From Pseudogymnoascus destructans (Eukaryota > Ascomycota > Leotiomycetes > Thelebolales > Thelebolaceae), in the NCBI RefSeq assembly GCF_001641265.1, contig NW_020167526.1:1178001-1242000 (forward strand): a stretch of DNA of 64,000 nucleotides, read 5' to 3'. This document shows, in pieces, positions 1 to 10,061 of this stretch. The notes under the pieces were generated by a model. The model made no database searches, was not told the origin of the DNA, and was given only the letters and a program-made list of their open reading frames with translations. How positions within the stretch are numbered: position 1 is the stretch's first letter; every line of letters begins with the position of its first letter. Made by a program: the position numbers and the translations under genes.

Positions 1-264
1 AGAATATAATAGAAAATACAGAACCTATATGTATCTATTTAAACTTACAGGACATCCTTTGTACCATTTGCCTTTGGAAAATGTGAGGTTCTAATCGTTG
101 GTTTCCAAACCACCGCCTAGAGGCGGTTGGCGAAAGCAAAGTGTGCCATCTAAGCTGATGCCGAATGTACGCGTCGACCACCACAACAAATGTAATTACA
201 CCTTGACGTTGATAATGTCTTCCAATGATGTCCAAAAAGCGATTGATTTCTTGAACGAGAACCC

Positions 265-320
265 TGGCGAGAACAATGCCATACCGAGAACAATGCCATA
301 GCGAGAACAATGCCATAGCG
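265..320. repeat. 17-bp tandem repeat inside the Fot1 relic
   Basis: Three consecutive copies of a unit close to GCGAGAACAATGCCATA are visible. The repeat lies between the left terminal repeat and the first transposase-like sequence. Confidence 0.6.
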
Positions 321-398
321 GCTCGGATTTTCCATGTTAACCAAACCACACTCCGGATGCGCCGTACGCGTTAGACTCAGCTACCAAAGATTCGTAGA

Positions 399-1980
399 GG
401 TAGCAATAAAGTGCTTTCAGATGTTCAAGCAGAGGCTATCCAAAGACACATCCAACGGTCTTATGAAAATGGATACCGTGTAACAAAGCCAATGGTTTTT
501 AATGCTGTCTGCCAACTACTCGCAGCTAACAACCCTCCGCGTAATCCACCGTCACAACGGTGGTTCTAGACGTGGATCAAGTCCTAACATGAGACTTTCC
601 ACACTATTAAAACCTGTTGGAGGGGAAAGGCGGACATGGGCGTGGGGATTCGGTGGAAATTAGGCCCTGAGACACCCGTATTTCCAGGGCGACCGTCCAG
701 CTCCCATACTGGGTGGCCGTGCTGATCTGCTGCAGCCACCGAAATCCTCCACGGCTCAGGTGATTACCACCCAGCCGTACGGGGTTTCCGGGTTTCCCCA
801 TTCCCTACATATAGAATACGTAGGCCCGTAGGATAGTATGGCAATTCAATTGTTTCATTTTTACTCTAAATTACCATATTTACTGTGAGCGTTCTGTTCC
901 GTTGCACCCGGGATTAATTACGGTCGCCGGAGATCTACATACAATCCTGGCCCTACATCTACGGTCCGGGGACCGTAGAATTACTCCCAACAAAACCCGG
1001 CTAATCGAAGCAGCACGTGTTGCTTCTCATGATGTATCAGCTATTAAAGAATGGTTTCGTGAATTCAAAGATGTGTGTAATCAATTAGATGTTACTGTAG
1101 CTGACATCTACAACTTTAATGAAGTTGGGTTCTGAGTATGAATGAGCACTAGTGAACATGTGTCAGTGCCTACAGCAGTAAAGGAGCTAAGTCATATGTA
1201 CTTATCTTACATTATATTAATTTATATAGCTTTACATACAAGCTCTAGAGAATCGTCAAAGTCTTATAGTAATCGAGACAATTTCAGCTACTAGCATTAC
1301 ACTCCTACCGTTCCTTATAATTCAAGGGAAGCTTTATATGCACGATAATCTACACGGTGATGAGAGAGTCGCAGTATCAGATTTAGGATATACAAACTCT
1401 GAGCTTATGGAATATCTATAGCATTTTGTTCAACACTCTACACCATCTACAAAGGCAAAGTTACTTATAATGGACTCTCATATTTCTCAATGAAGTTCCA
1501 GAATTCATAATACTTGCAAATCAAAACAACATACACTTATATGTATTTCCTTCTCACCTTATGCATATATTACAGCCTCTTGATGTTACTGTGTTCGCGT
1601 AGTATAAGCATTGGCACCGTCGTGCAATTTAGCAAGCAATTCGAAATTTCGACACTAACTATAATGTTATTTCATTCTTCTGAGACTTGTTAACAATCCG
1701 AACACAAACATTTATAAAGGGAAACTATACGAAACCGTTTAGAGACTCTGGTATTTAGCTACTAAACTATGAGAAAATAGAGAAGAAGGTAGCTATATAT
1801 GCAAAACTAGAGCTTCTAGAAGCACTAAAGCAAGCAATTCAAGCAAGTTAAGATCTTTCAAATTGGAGTTAGAGATTTGAAGAGATCCTTAGCTCACCGT
1901 CTCATCATAGATGGACATCCTCTTGTATAGAGATTCAAATACAGTTAATAGAAAGTACGTTAGTGTTACGATTATAGCTT
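399..1980 (+). pseudogene. Fot1/pogo-like transposase relic (interrupted)
   Basis: Broken reading frames correspond along their length to the transposase encoded on the minus strand at 51332-52937. They include the N-terminal helix-turn-helix part (VLSDVQ…AIQRHIQRSYENGY, about 415-470), the IEAARVASHDVSAIKEWF block (about 1003-1055), the catalytic-domain start IYNFNEVGF (about 1108-1134) and the MDSH…ILQPLDVTVFA block (about 1471-1600). A 378-bp solo LTR (615-992) interrupts it. There are several in-frame stops, for example after NEVGF and in QRWF*TW. It keeps a catalytic-domain stretch of about 20 codons after MDSH that is missing from the 51-53 kb copy. It is a DDE (DD-x-D type) transposase by family knowledge and dead here. 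Confidence 0.75.
615..992. repeat. Solo LTR, 378 bp, with AAACC target duplication
   Basis: The sequence begins TGTTGGAG and ends CTCCCAACA, the TG…CA inverted ends expected of an LTR. AAACC is present immediately before (610-614) and immediately after (993-997), a perfect 5-bp duplication. It interrupts the transposase relic between the codons for IKT and the following R/L-IEAARV block. I see no relative of it elsewhere in the window, so it represents a separate LTR family left as a solo LTR after recombination. Confidence 0.85.
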
Positions 1981-2030
1981 ACAGTTGTTATGGTTGTTAT
2001 GGTTGTTACAGTTGTTACGGTTGTTATGGG
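1979..2030. repeat. GTTGTTAYG-type short tandem repeat
   Basis: About five imperfect copies of a 9-bp unit (GTTGTTATG, GTTGTTACA, GTTGTTACG) lie where the Fot1 transposase relic loses similarity. Confidence 0.6.
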
Positions 2031-2304
2031 TGCAGCCTTAGCCACCAAGGCTACAACTGCTAAGCGGACAACTGTATATTACGAGGAATAGCCTCACCTT
2101 CCTTCCTTCTTCTTCTTCTTCTCTCTTTAGATTCAATCTAGCTTATTATTCTCCGGACTGGCTTCTTGACCTCTGTGACCATCGTAACATAAGATTGAAT
2201 CTCACCTTTCTTTTGCTCTCTGAGCCTGAACCTTGATACTGAAATTTGAATTCCCTTCTTTGGAAACCCTACAACCATATCCTAAAGTCGATTCCAGAAC
2301 ACCA

Positions 2305-2409
2305 CAGAACACACAAACACCACAAACACCACAAACACCACAAACACCACAAACACCACAAACACCACAAACACCACAAACACCACAAACACCACAAACA
2401 CCACAGACT
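2305..2409. repeat. CACCACAAA 9-bp minisatellite
   Basis: About eleven to twelve nearly perfect copies of a 9-bp unit (CACCACAAA in one phase) occur. It is open in several frames, giving repeats such as TPQ, but nothing suggests a gene. Confidence 0.85.
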
Positions 2410-2565
2410 TCATAGATCAGACCTTTCACAATGCTCCCTCGACAAGGAATATAGCTGTGAGGGAAGTGCGCTCCTCTCGAGTGGCTCCTACAGTCGACAA
2501 ACTGCGCAATAGGGCCTTTGGCGATACGAGTCTGATCTACTGAATACGAAAACCGAAAGAATAGC

Positions 2566-2706
2566 AAAGCTGCTATGGCACACACAGCCAAAGAAAAAGC
2601 CAAGATGGCTGACTGAAACCCAGAAGACTATGAGTCTATAAATGAGAAAACAACCTTGGCAGATGAGTCTGAGAAGAGAGATGAACTTCAAGATGACTTC
2701 CTCAAA
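2566..2706 (+). pseudogene. Old Gypsy gag relic, left part
   Basis: Degenerate coding-like sequence (…MADESEKRDELQDDFLK) runs directly into the 5' target duplication of Gypsy-1. With the element and one TCAAA copy removed, the same frame continues as AQEDFKRMGK in the sequence after 9442. So the host site was one reading frame before Gypsy-1 landed. In-frame stops upstream show it was already a relic. Identification as gag rests on the right part. Confidence 0.5.
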
Positions 2707-3643
2707 TGTCATACTGACATTCGTTGCACTCAGTTTGCTATCAAACTCAAGAGCAAACTTAGAAATCTCCTCCTCAAACCTACAAGTCACCATACATATC
2801 TTGGCTTATCACACCAACAACAGAAGCAATACTACTCAACGATTGCTGCAAACTCTTCTACTACATCTGTTTATGCTACATACATCACGGCATATCATTT
2901 GGACACTCATTGAACAAGTTATTAAGAAAATCTCCTCCTTAAGGGGGTGGGCCAATACTACCACATGGCATATCTCTACCAACTAGAGGCCTAGGAACAT
3001 GAACGATAGCTCTAGAAGCTTCTACAACCCTCTATGATTCATTACACGTCATCGCTCCTTAGTTACCCACAAGATTGGTTAAGTTATGACATAATTTGTC
3101 TATAGGTACTCTGACCTTGGACCTCCTTTTCACTTCCTATAGGCTAGGAACCCAAGAGATGGTTCTATGGGATTCTCTTACGTTCACTACATGATTAGCA
3201 AGCTAGTTGTGGGTCGCACTTGATTTCTAATACATTTACCAAGCCTGGTTAGTCATGGAAAGTCATGGAAAATAAGAGAACTACACTCCTTTGGCATAAA
3301 TAGGATTGCCCTTTCCTTAAGAAAGGGCAAGCAGGCAATACAGTAAATCGACTAGCACATACTTCTACGTCTTTTCCAAGCTTCCAAGCATTGATCTTGT
3401 TATTCTCTGTTTTTTGAAAAGTCAGTGAGGTGCTAACCTCTGACTTACCCCTGAGTTCTCAGACTCAACATTTGTTGCAACTTGTCTAAACCACTTCACC
3501 ACATCATACACCTGATTGCTGCGTTGTGGAATAGTCTAAGCTACAACCCTTTGGCTCTGTTTCCTAAGACAGTGTGTTGTCTTAGTAAATTCATCCCTTC
3601 CTTGGGTGGCTAGATTCTCATATCTGGTGCACCCACCATTACA
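2707..3643 (+). repeat. Gypsy-1 5' LTR
   Basis: The 937-bp LTR starts TG and ends CA. A TATA-like CATAAATA is at 3295-3302. Two perfect hairpins are visible: TTGCCCTTTC/GAAAGGGCAA (3306-3330, 5-nt loop) and CTAAGACA/TGTCTTAG (3564-3585, 6-nt loop). The likely transcription start, inferred from self-priming complementarity, is near 3329. Confidence 0.95.
3295..3338 (+). promoter_or_regulatory. Gypsy-1 LTR core promoter and inferred transcript start
   Basis: CATAAATA at 3295-3302 is followed 27-34 nt later by AAGCAGGCAA (3329-3338). That is exactly complementary to the stretch just inside the LTR (3646-3655). In self-priming retrotransposons of the Tf1/sushi type the transcript's first bases pair with the primer-binding site, so this marks the probable R start. 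Confidence 0.5.
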
Positions 3644-3645
3644 CC

Positions 3646-3655
3646 TTGCCTGCTT
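3646..3655 (+). promoter_or_regulatory. Gypsy-1 primer-binding site (self-priming type)
   Basis: TTGCCTGCTT begins two bases after the LTR end and is the exact reverse complement of 3329-3338 in the LTR. I recognise no tRNA 3' end complement here. Confidence 0.55.
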
Positions 3656-3695
3656 CAAGCTTCAACTATTTCTATAGCAGCACTTCGATACTACA

Positions 3696-6600
3696 ATGGA
3701 GGACGACCAAGCTCCTACAACTACTGCTGAACAGCAGATGCAACAACTGTTTGCCTTTATACAAACTATAGCAAACAAACTTGAGAATTTGGAAAACACC
3801 TTTCAAGCCAACACTTCAGCAACACAATCTTCAACTCAGACACATCATACAGAGCTTCCCACAGCTCCTCTGGCTATTTCGAGTACCCCAGGTGCACTTC
3901 CTAAAGTGCAAACACCAGATTTATACCATGGAGACAGGAGGAAGTTGAAGGGATTCCTTATGCAACTGGACATCTACTTCACCCTCAGGCCTCATCAGTT
4001 CACCTCAGACATTCAGAAGATCTATTTCGCTGCCAGCTACCTCCGTGAATCTGCATTCAACTTCTTTGAGCCATATCTTAGAAGACTTAGTGGCAACAAC
4101 CAAAATACCACTACACCTTTGATTACCTCTTATGACCAGTTTCAAGAGGAACTTACCAGGACCTTTGGAGACATCAACGAAACTGCTACAGCAGAAAGAG
4201 AGCTACAGAAGCTATGTCAAAAGACCTCTGCTGCTCAGTATACAACAGAATTTAGGAGAATCACTTCTCACTTGACTTGGAATGAAGAAGCCTTAGTCTT
4301 CACTTACTACCAAGGGCTCAAGAGCTCTATTAAGGATGAACTCAGCAAAGAAGAACGCCCTACAACACTTCAAACGCTTATAGAGAAAGCTGTCAGACTT
4401 GATGATAGGCTTTTTGAAAGAAGAAAGGAGAAGAACCAAGACTGGCATCCAACAAGAAATTTCAACAATTACACCTCTACACCAACTGCTAAGGACTCAG
4501 CACCTGAACCTATGGACTTAGACGCCTCTATAAAGAGATCTACAGCAAATCCAGCACCTCAGCCTACAGGATACCCTCAAAAACTGAAAAGGGGTAAACT
4601 TACCCCTCAAGAAAGAAAACACAGAATGGACAACAACCTTTGTTTATACTGTGGCAAAGGGGGACACAGAATTCAGGAGTGCTATTCAGCACGGGGGAGT
4701 GCTGATTCAAAACATATAGCAGCCTCAGACACAGTCACAACTGCTATTCCTGAAAAACTTGAAAAATCCCTAGCAGGCACAACTTCAACTGAGACTATAA
4801 CTTCTCCCCTAGACAACAAAGATGTGTCGATGGTGCTTTCTCAGAGTCTCACACACCTGTTAATCCCTATTCAACTCCATTTCAAACAACAGGTGTTGTC
4901 TACAAGGGCTATGATAGACTCAGGGGCAACAGGCAACTTTATATCTCAAGACCTCATCTTGACACACCAGTTACCTACAATTCCCAAACGCACTCCAGAG
5001 TTGCTCCGAGTCATTGATGGAACTCCTATCAGTTCAGGTTCCATTACCTGCAACACCCCAGTACTCAAACTTGAGATTCCCCTAGGAAAATCAACATTTT
5101 CAGACACCATCTCTTTAGATGTTATACCAATGAAGTACCCAGTCATCCTAGGTCTTCCATGGCTTCAAAGGCATGATCCAACTATCAATTGGAAGCATTT
5201 ATCGCTTGGGTTTAGCTCAAATCCTGAGCTCAATACTGAAAAAACCCTTCAAGCCTCAGTTACCCCTATTCAGGTCCAAGACTCAAACTTGTCCCAGATC
5301 AAGGATTTTGACCAAACTATGGACGATATATCATCTCTGATATGGGTTAAACCTTTCCAACCTGTCCTGGAGATAGCAGCTACTTCAGATTTGGAGAAAT
5401 CATCTCAGGAGGTCATTTTGCCTTTAGCATACCAAGACTACCAACATCTTTTTGACAAGGCAAAGGCATCAATTCTGCCAAAGCACCAGCCTTATGACCA
5501 TGAGATACCACTCGCAGAAGGCTCAATGCCTCCCTACGGCCCTATCTACTCTCTATCTGAATTAGAGCTGAAAACTCTCAGAGAATACCTAGATGAGAAC
5601 CTTAGTTCTGGCTTTATCAGACCTTCTTCCTCACCAGCAGGAGCTCCCATTCTCTTTGTCAAGAAGAAAGATGGCTCCTTGCGTCTCTGTGTTGATTATA
5701 GGGGCCTTAATGCAGTCACTGTTAAAAACAGATATGCTTTACCCCTTATCCCTGAGCTCATAGATAGGCTCTCTTCAGCAAGGATCTTTACCAAGTTAGA
5801 TCTCAGGGGAGCTTATAACCTGATACGCATCAAGGAAGATGATGAGTGGAAGACAGCATTCAGAACACGCTATGGTCATTTTGAATACCAGGTAATGCCT
5901 TTTGGGCTTGCCAATGCACCTGCTTCTTTCCAAGCTCTCATGAATGATATTCTAAGACCTTACTTGGATATCTTTGTTGTTGTCTACTTAGACGACATTC
6001 TTATATACTCTTTAGACACTCAAGAGCATGTTCTACATGTTAGACAAGTCTTAGAGAAGCTATCTCAAGCACAACTCTTTTGCAAACTTGAGAAATGTCT
6101 TTTCCATATGTCTCAAGTTGATTTCTTAGGACATAGAATTTCAACAGAAGGCATTCAGATGGACCCTGAAAAGACAAAAGCAGTACAAACGTGGCCTATT
6201 CCTTCCAGCATTAAAGAGGTTCAGTCTTTCCTTGGGTTTGCCAACTATTACAGGAGGTTTATACCAAGATATACATCCTTGGCTTTACCCCTTACTCAAT
6301 TACTTCACAAGGACACTTTGTATCACTGGGATAAGACACAGCAAGATGCTTTCGATGCTCTTAAAGGAGAATTTAAAGAAGGGAAAATGTTACTACACTT
6401 TAACCCCTTGAAACCTGCCACTCTTGAGACAGATGCCTCAGATTTTGCTATTTCTGGAATCTTATACCAAGCTCCAAAAGACAAACAAGAAGAGCTACAG
6501 CCTGTGGCATTTTACTCAAGAAAGCTATCAGCAGCTGAACAAAACTATCCCATTACAGACAAGGAACTGCTTGCCATAGTATGTTCTCTAAAGCATTGGA

Positions 6601-8489
6601 GATGCTACCTTGAAGGGGCAAACTATCCTATCACTATTTACAGTGACCATTCAAATCTCTTGACCTTTACAACCACTAAACAGCTCAATCGACGACAAGC
6701 AAGGTGGTCTGAACAACTAGGAGGTTTTGACTTTGTTATAAAACATGTCTCAGGGGCCAAGAATCAAAGAGCAGATCTCCTCTCAAGAAGACATGACTAC
6801 CAAGATTCTGCTAAAACTAGCAATACAAAGGCTCTGCTAGACTCAGCAAAGCTTATAGCAGCATCTTTAAGCAACCTTAGTACTACAGAGGACTTAGGGG
6901 TAAACTTATCCCCTCAAGACCAAGTTGCCCCCATTACCTCTTCTCAGGAACCAGAGACCTTTAAAGACTATACACCCTCAGCAACACTTCTTAAAGCATT
7001 CAAAGATGCTTACAACCATGATCCCTTTGCGAAAAGAACTTTGGAATACCTCCAGAAGAAAGGTTCCTCTCTTGAGAAAGTTGGACTACAGAATTTCTCA
7101 AAAAATCAGCATGGACTTCTCTTATTCAAGAACTATATCTATGTCCCAAGGGATAAACGATTACAGCTACACCTCCTACAGCAGTTCCATGATGCTCCAG
7201 CTGCAGGGCACTTTGGCTTTGCAAAAACTTATGAACTTCTAACAAGAAAGTTCTACTGGCCTAGTCTAAGGACTACTCTTCAAGACTATATATCTTCTTG
7301 CACTACTTGCAACTTGAACAAGCCTACACGGCAAAAGCCCTATGGCCTCTTGCAGCCTCTACCTATACCAGAACGCCCATGGGACTCCATATCCATTGAC
7401 TTTATAGTCAAGTTGCCTCCTTCTATCCCAAAAGGGGGTGCTACCCCTTATGACTCTATCCTTGTGGTGGTAGAAAGGCTCACAAAAATGGCACACTTTG
7501 AGCCTTGCAATGAGACTATCACAGCTTCTGAACTTGCGTGGCTATTCCTCAAGGTGGTCTTTAAATATCATGGAATTCCTGGACACTGGATCTCAGATAG
7601 GGGAGCAGTTTTCACTTCAAACTTTTTTAAGGAGTTCTCTAAACTCTTAAACATGGAACAACGCTTCTCTACAGCTTATCACCCTCAAACAGATGGCCAG
7701 ACAGAGAGAGTCAACTCTGTACTTGAACAATATCTAAGAATTTATACAAACTATGCTCAAGACAACTGGGCAGATCTTCTCCATCTTGCAGAATTTGCTT
7801 ACAACAACACAGTCTCTAACACCACAAAAGAGACACCTTTCTATGCAAACTATGGTTATCACCCTAGGTTTGAAGTGGCAGAACTGAATTGTCCTGAAAA
7901 TTTCAAAAACCCTTCTGCTACTGAAAGAATCATCTACCTTAAGGGCCTCCAGGACTATCTCAAGGTTCAAATACAGCGTGCACAAGACGAGCAGGCTCAG
8001 GCCTTTAACAGGGGGGTGGTTGCACCACAATTCAAAGTTGGTGATCAAGTCTTTTTGTCTAGAAGACATATCACAACTACTAGACCTTCAGACAAACTTG
8101 ATACTAAAAGACTTGGACCTTTTAAGATCACAAGGACTATTGGCAAGAATGCTTTCGAGCTTGCATTACCACCTACTTGGACTATCCATAATGTCTTCCA
8201 TGCATCTCTCTTGTCTAAGGCACAAGAAAGTTCCTTAAGACCACTTCAGTCTCCTCCACCTCCTGTTCTGATCTTGGATCAACCAGAATATGAAGTAGAG
8301 TCTATCCTTGACAAAAAGACACTTAGAGGTCAGGACTACTTCCTCGTTAAGTGGAAAGGCTATCCTACAAGTGACAACACTTGGGAGCCTAAGAGAAATC
8401 TAAAAAATGCATCTAAGCTCATTCTAGAATTTCTTTCTAAGAAAGCCAACTGGCTAAAGGGCAAGCAGACAGCCAACAAACGTCCTTAA
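3696..8489 (+). CDS. Gypsy-1 Gag-Pol polyprotein (1597 aa)
   Basis: A single frame encodes the structural and enzymatic proteins of a Ty3/Gypsy retrotransposon. In order it has: a Gag region; a CCHC zinc knuckle (CLYCGKGGHRIQEC, about residue 315); an aspartic protease (DSGATG, about 407); reverse transcriptase with YLDD (about 764); RNase H (ETDASD, about 911); an HHCC integrase zinc domain (about 1170-1205); the integrase core (DFIVK, ISDRG, HPQTDGQTER, about 1233-1338); and a C-terminal chromodomain (YEVESIL…YFLVKWKGY…NTWEP, about 1530-1577). The chromodomain places it among chromoviruses, which use it to target chromatin. Gag and Pol share one frame with no stop or shift, unlike Gypsy-2 and Gypsy-3. 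The ATG at 3696 is 52 nt after the LTR. Confidence 0.95.
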   Translation: MEDDQAPTTTAEQQMQQLFAFIQTIANKLENLENTFQANTSATQSSTQTHHTELPTAPLAISSTPGALPKVQTPDLYHGDRRKLKGFLMQLDIYFTLRPHQFTSDIQKIYFAASYLRESAFNFFEPYLRRLSGNNQNTTTPLITSYDQFQEELTRTFGDINETATAERELQKLCQKTSAAQYTTEFRRITSHLTWNEEALVFTYYQGLKSSIKDELSKEERPTTLQTLIEKAVRLDDRLFERRKEKNQDWHPTRNFNNYTSTPTAKDSAPEPMDLDASIKRSTANPAPQPTGYPQKLKRGKLTPQERKHRMDNNLCLYCGKGGHRIQECYSARGSADSKHIAASDTVTTAIPEKLEKSLAGTTSTETITSPLDNKDVSMVLSQSLTHLLIPIQLHFKQQVLSTRAMIDSGATGNFISQDLILTHQLPTIPKRTPELLRVIDGTPISSGSITCNTPVLKLEIPLGKSTFSDTISLDVIPMKYPVILGLPWLQRHDPTINWKHLSLGFSSNPELNTEKTLQASVTPIQVQDSNLSQIKDFDQTMDDISSLIWVKPFQPVLEIAATSDLEKSSQEVILPLAYQDYQHLFDKAKASILPKHQPYDHEIPLAEGSMPPYGPIYSLSELELKTLREYLDENLSSGFIRPSSSPAGAPILFVKKKDGSLRLCVDYRGLNAVTVKNRYALPLIPELIDRLSSARIFTKLDLRGAYNLIRIKEDDEWKTAFRTRYGHFEYQVMPFGLANAPASFQALMNDILRPYLDIFVVVYLDDILIYSLDTQEHVLHVRQVLEKLSQAQLFCKLEKCLFHMSQVDFLGHRISTEGIQMDPEKTKAVQTWPIPSSIKEVQSFLGFANYYRRFIPRYTSLALPLTQLLHKDTLYHWDKTQQDAFDALKGEFKEGKMLLHFNPLKPATLETDASDFAISGILYQAPKDKQEELQPVAFYSRKLSAAEQNYPITDKELLAIVCSLKHWRCYLEGANYPITIYSDHSNLLTFTTTKQLNRRQARWSEQLGGFDFVIKHVSGAKNQRADLLSRRHDYQDSAKTSNTKALLDSAKLIAASLSNLSTTEDLGVNLSPQDQVAPITSSQEPETFKDYTPSATLLKAFKDAYNHDPFAKRTLEYLQKKGSSLEKVGLQNFSKNQHGLLLFKNYIYVPRDKRLQLHLLQQFHDAPAAGHFGFAKTYELLTRKFYWPSLRTTLQDYISSCTTCNLNKPTRQKPYGLLQPLPIPERPWDSISIDFIVKLPPSIPKGGATPYDSILVVVERLTKMAHFEPCNETITASELAWLFLKVVFKYHGIPGHWISDRGAVFTSNFFKEFSKLLNMEQRFSTAYHPQTDGQTERVNSVLEQYLRIYTNYAQDNWADLLHLAEFAYNNTVSNTTKETPFYANYGYHPRFEVAELNCPENFKNPSATERIIYLKGLQDYLKVQIQRAQDEQAQAFNRGVVAPQFKVGDQVFLSRRHITTTRPSDKLDTKRLGPFKITRTIGKNAFELALPPTWTIHNVFHASLLSKAQESSLRPLQSPPPPVLILDQPEYEVESILDKKTLRGQDYFLVKWKGYPTSDNTWEPKRNLKNASKLILEFLSKKANWLKGKQTANKRP

Positions 8490-8500
8490 AAGGGGGATCA
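8487..8500 (+). promoter_or_regulatory. Gypsy-1 polypurine tract
   Basis: AAAAGGGGGATCA lies between the gag-pol stop and the 3' LTR, the position of the plus-strand DNA primer in LTR retrotransposons. Confidence 0.6.
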
Positions 8501-9437
8501 TGTCATACTGACATTCGTTGCACTCAGTTTGCTATCAAACTCAAGAGCAAACTTAGAAATCTCCTCCTCAAACCTACAAGTCACCATACATATCTTGGCT
8601 TATCACACCAACAACAGAAGCAATACTACTCAACGATTGCTGCAAACTCTTCTACTACATCTGTTTATGCTACATACATCACGGCATATCATTTGGACAC
8701 TCATTGAACAAGTTATTAAGAAAATCTCCTCCTTAAGGGGGTGGGCCAATACTACCACATGGCATATCTCTACCAACTAGAGGCCTAGGAACATGAACGA
8801 TAGCTCTAGAAGCTTCTACAACCCTCTATGATTCATTACACGTCATCGCTCCTTAGTTACCCACAAGATTGGTTAAGTTATGACATAATTTGTCTATAGG
8901 TACTCTGACCTTGGACCTCCTTTTCACTTCCTATAGGCTAGGAACCCAAGAGATGGTTCTATGGGATTCTCTTACGTTCACTACATGATTAGCAAGCTAG
9001 TTGTGGGTCGCACTTGATTTCTAATACATTTACCAAGCCTGGTTAGTCATGGAAAGTCATGGAAAATAAGAGAACTACACTCCTTTGGCATAAATAGGAT
9101 TGCCCTTTCCTTAAGAAAGGGCAAGCAGGCAATACAGTAAATCGACTAGCACATACTTCTACGTCTTTTCCAAGCTTCCAAGCATTGATCTTGTTATTCT
9201 CTGTTTTTTGAAAAGTCAGTGAGGTGCTAACCTCTGACTTACCCCTGAGTTCTCAGACTCAACATTTGTTGCAACTTGTCTAAACCACTTCACCACATCA
9301 TACACCTGATTGCTGCGTTGTGGAATAGTCTAAGCTACAACCCTTTGGCTCTGTTTCCTAAGACAGTGTGTTGTCTTAGTAAATTCATCCCTTCCTTGGG
9401 TGGCTAGATTCTCATATCTGGTGCACCCACCATTACA
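8501..9437 (+). repeat. Gypsy-1 3' LTR
   Basis: The LTR is 937 bp, the same length as the 5' LTR, with no difference noticed on reading both through. It is followed by the TCAAA target duplication. Confidence 0.95.
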
Positions 9438-10061
9438 TCAAAGCCCAAGAAGATTTCAAAAGGATGGGCAAAACAGCTCAAGAAAGACACCAGTCTATAC
9501 TATCAAACGGCCACCAGATGAGGAATTGGAATGTCAACACCTACACTGAATTCCAAAAGCTGTCACCTAGCAGCCAAGAGTATGCCTAGTCAATGTTGAA
9601 AGCCATTATGAAGGACTACCTCATCGTCGGTCAAGCTTCTGATGCTACTATTGCAGAGCGAAATGATGCTATTCTACAGCTCCAAGAAGAAATTCAAGAC
9701 AAGGATGAAAAGATTACTGAACTGCAAGGCATTCAAAAATACCTTGAGAATACAGCTCCTATTCGCAATGCAGCACCTCGCCAGTCTGCTCGCATTCCGG
9801 ATCCTCCTATTCTTACGGATGGGATTGAACCAGCTTTTGAAGACTGGGTTGTGAAGATCTGACTCAAGCTGGAAGCCAACATCGACCACTTCCCAAATGA
9901 CAAGATGCAGATGAGTTATCTCCAAAGCAGACTAGGAGGACTTGTGGTTCGCCATGTGAACCCAAGGCTTCACATTACCTCACCAAACATGCTTCAGTCA
10001 GCAGAAGAAATCCTCCAACTCCTCGAGAAAGTGTTTAGCGACCCCGATAGGAGACACACTG
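9438..10061 (+). pseudogene. Old Gypsy gag relic, right part
   Basis: Continues the frame broken at 2706. A coiled-coil-like stretch (AERNDAILQLQEEIQDKDEKITELQ, about 9650-9740) is followed by a gag-like segment (AFEDWVVKI*LKLEANIDHFPNDKMQMSYLQSRL, about 9835-9930) of the kind that starts Ty3/Gypsy Gag. Stops occur after DWVVKI and in QEYA*SML. It ends where a reverse-oriented LTR begins at 10062. It is from a different Gypsy lineage than Gypsy-1, -2 or -3. Confidence 0.6.

Larger units (their letters stand above)
2707..9437 (+). mobile_element. Gypsy-1: intact Ty3/Gypsy chromovirus
   Basis: The element is 6731 bp, bounded by two 937-bp direct repeats (2707-3643 and 8501-9437) that begin TGTCATAC and end CCATTACA. 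By eye they look identical. TCAAA is duplicated exactly at 2702-2706 and 9438-9442. The interior holds one unbroken 1597-codon Gag-Pol frame, a primer-binding-site candidate two bases inside the 5' LTR, and a purine tract before the 3' LTR. All parts needed for autonomous movement seem present. It is inserted in an older Gypsy relic. Solo LTRs and LTR fragments of its family occur at 10062, 11581, 13035/20582, 41062, 42660, 44348 and 47436. Confidence 0.95.

Noticed and set aside
2202..2603. Minus-strand frame with GVC repeats
   Set aside because: Translation of the CACCACAAA minisatellite.
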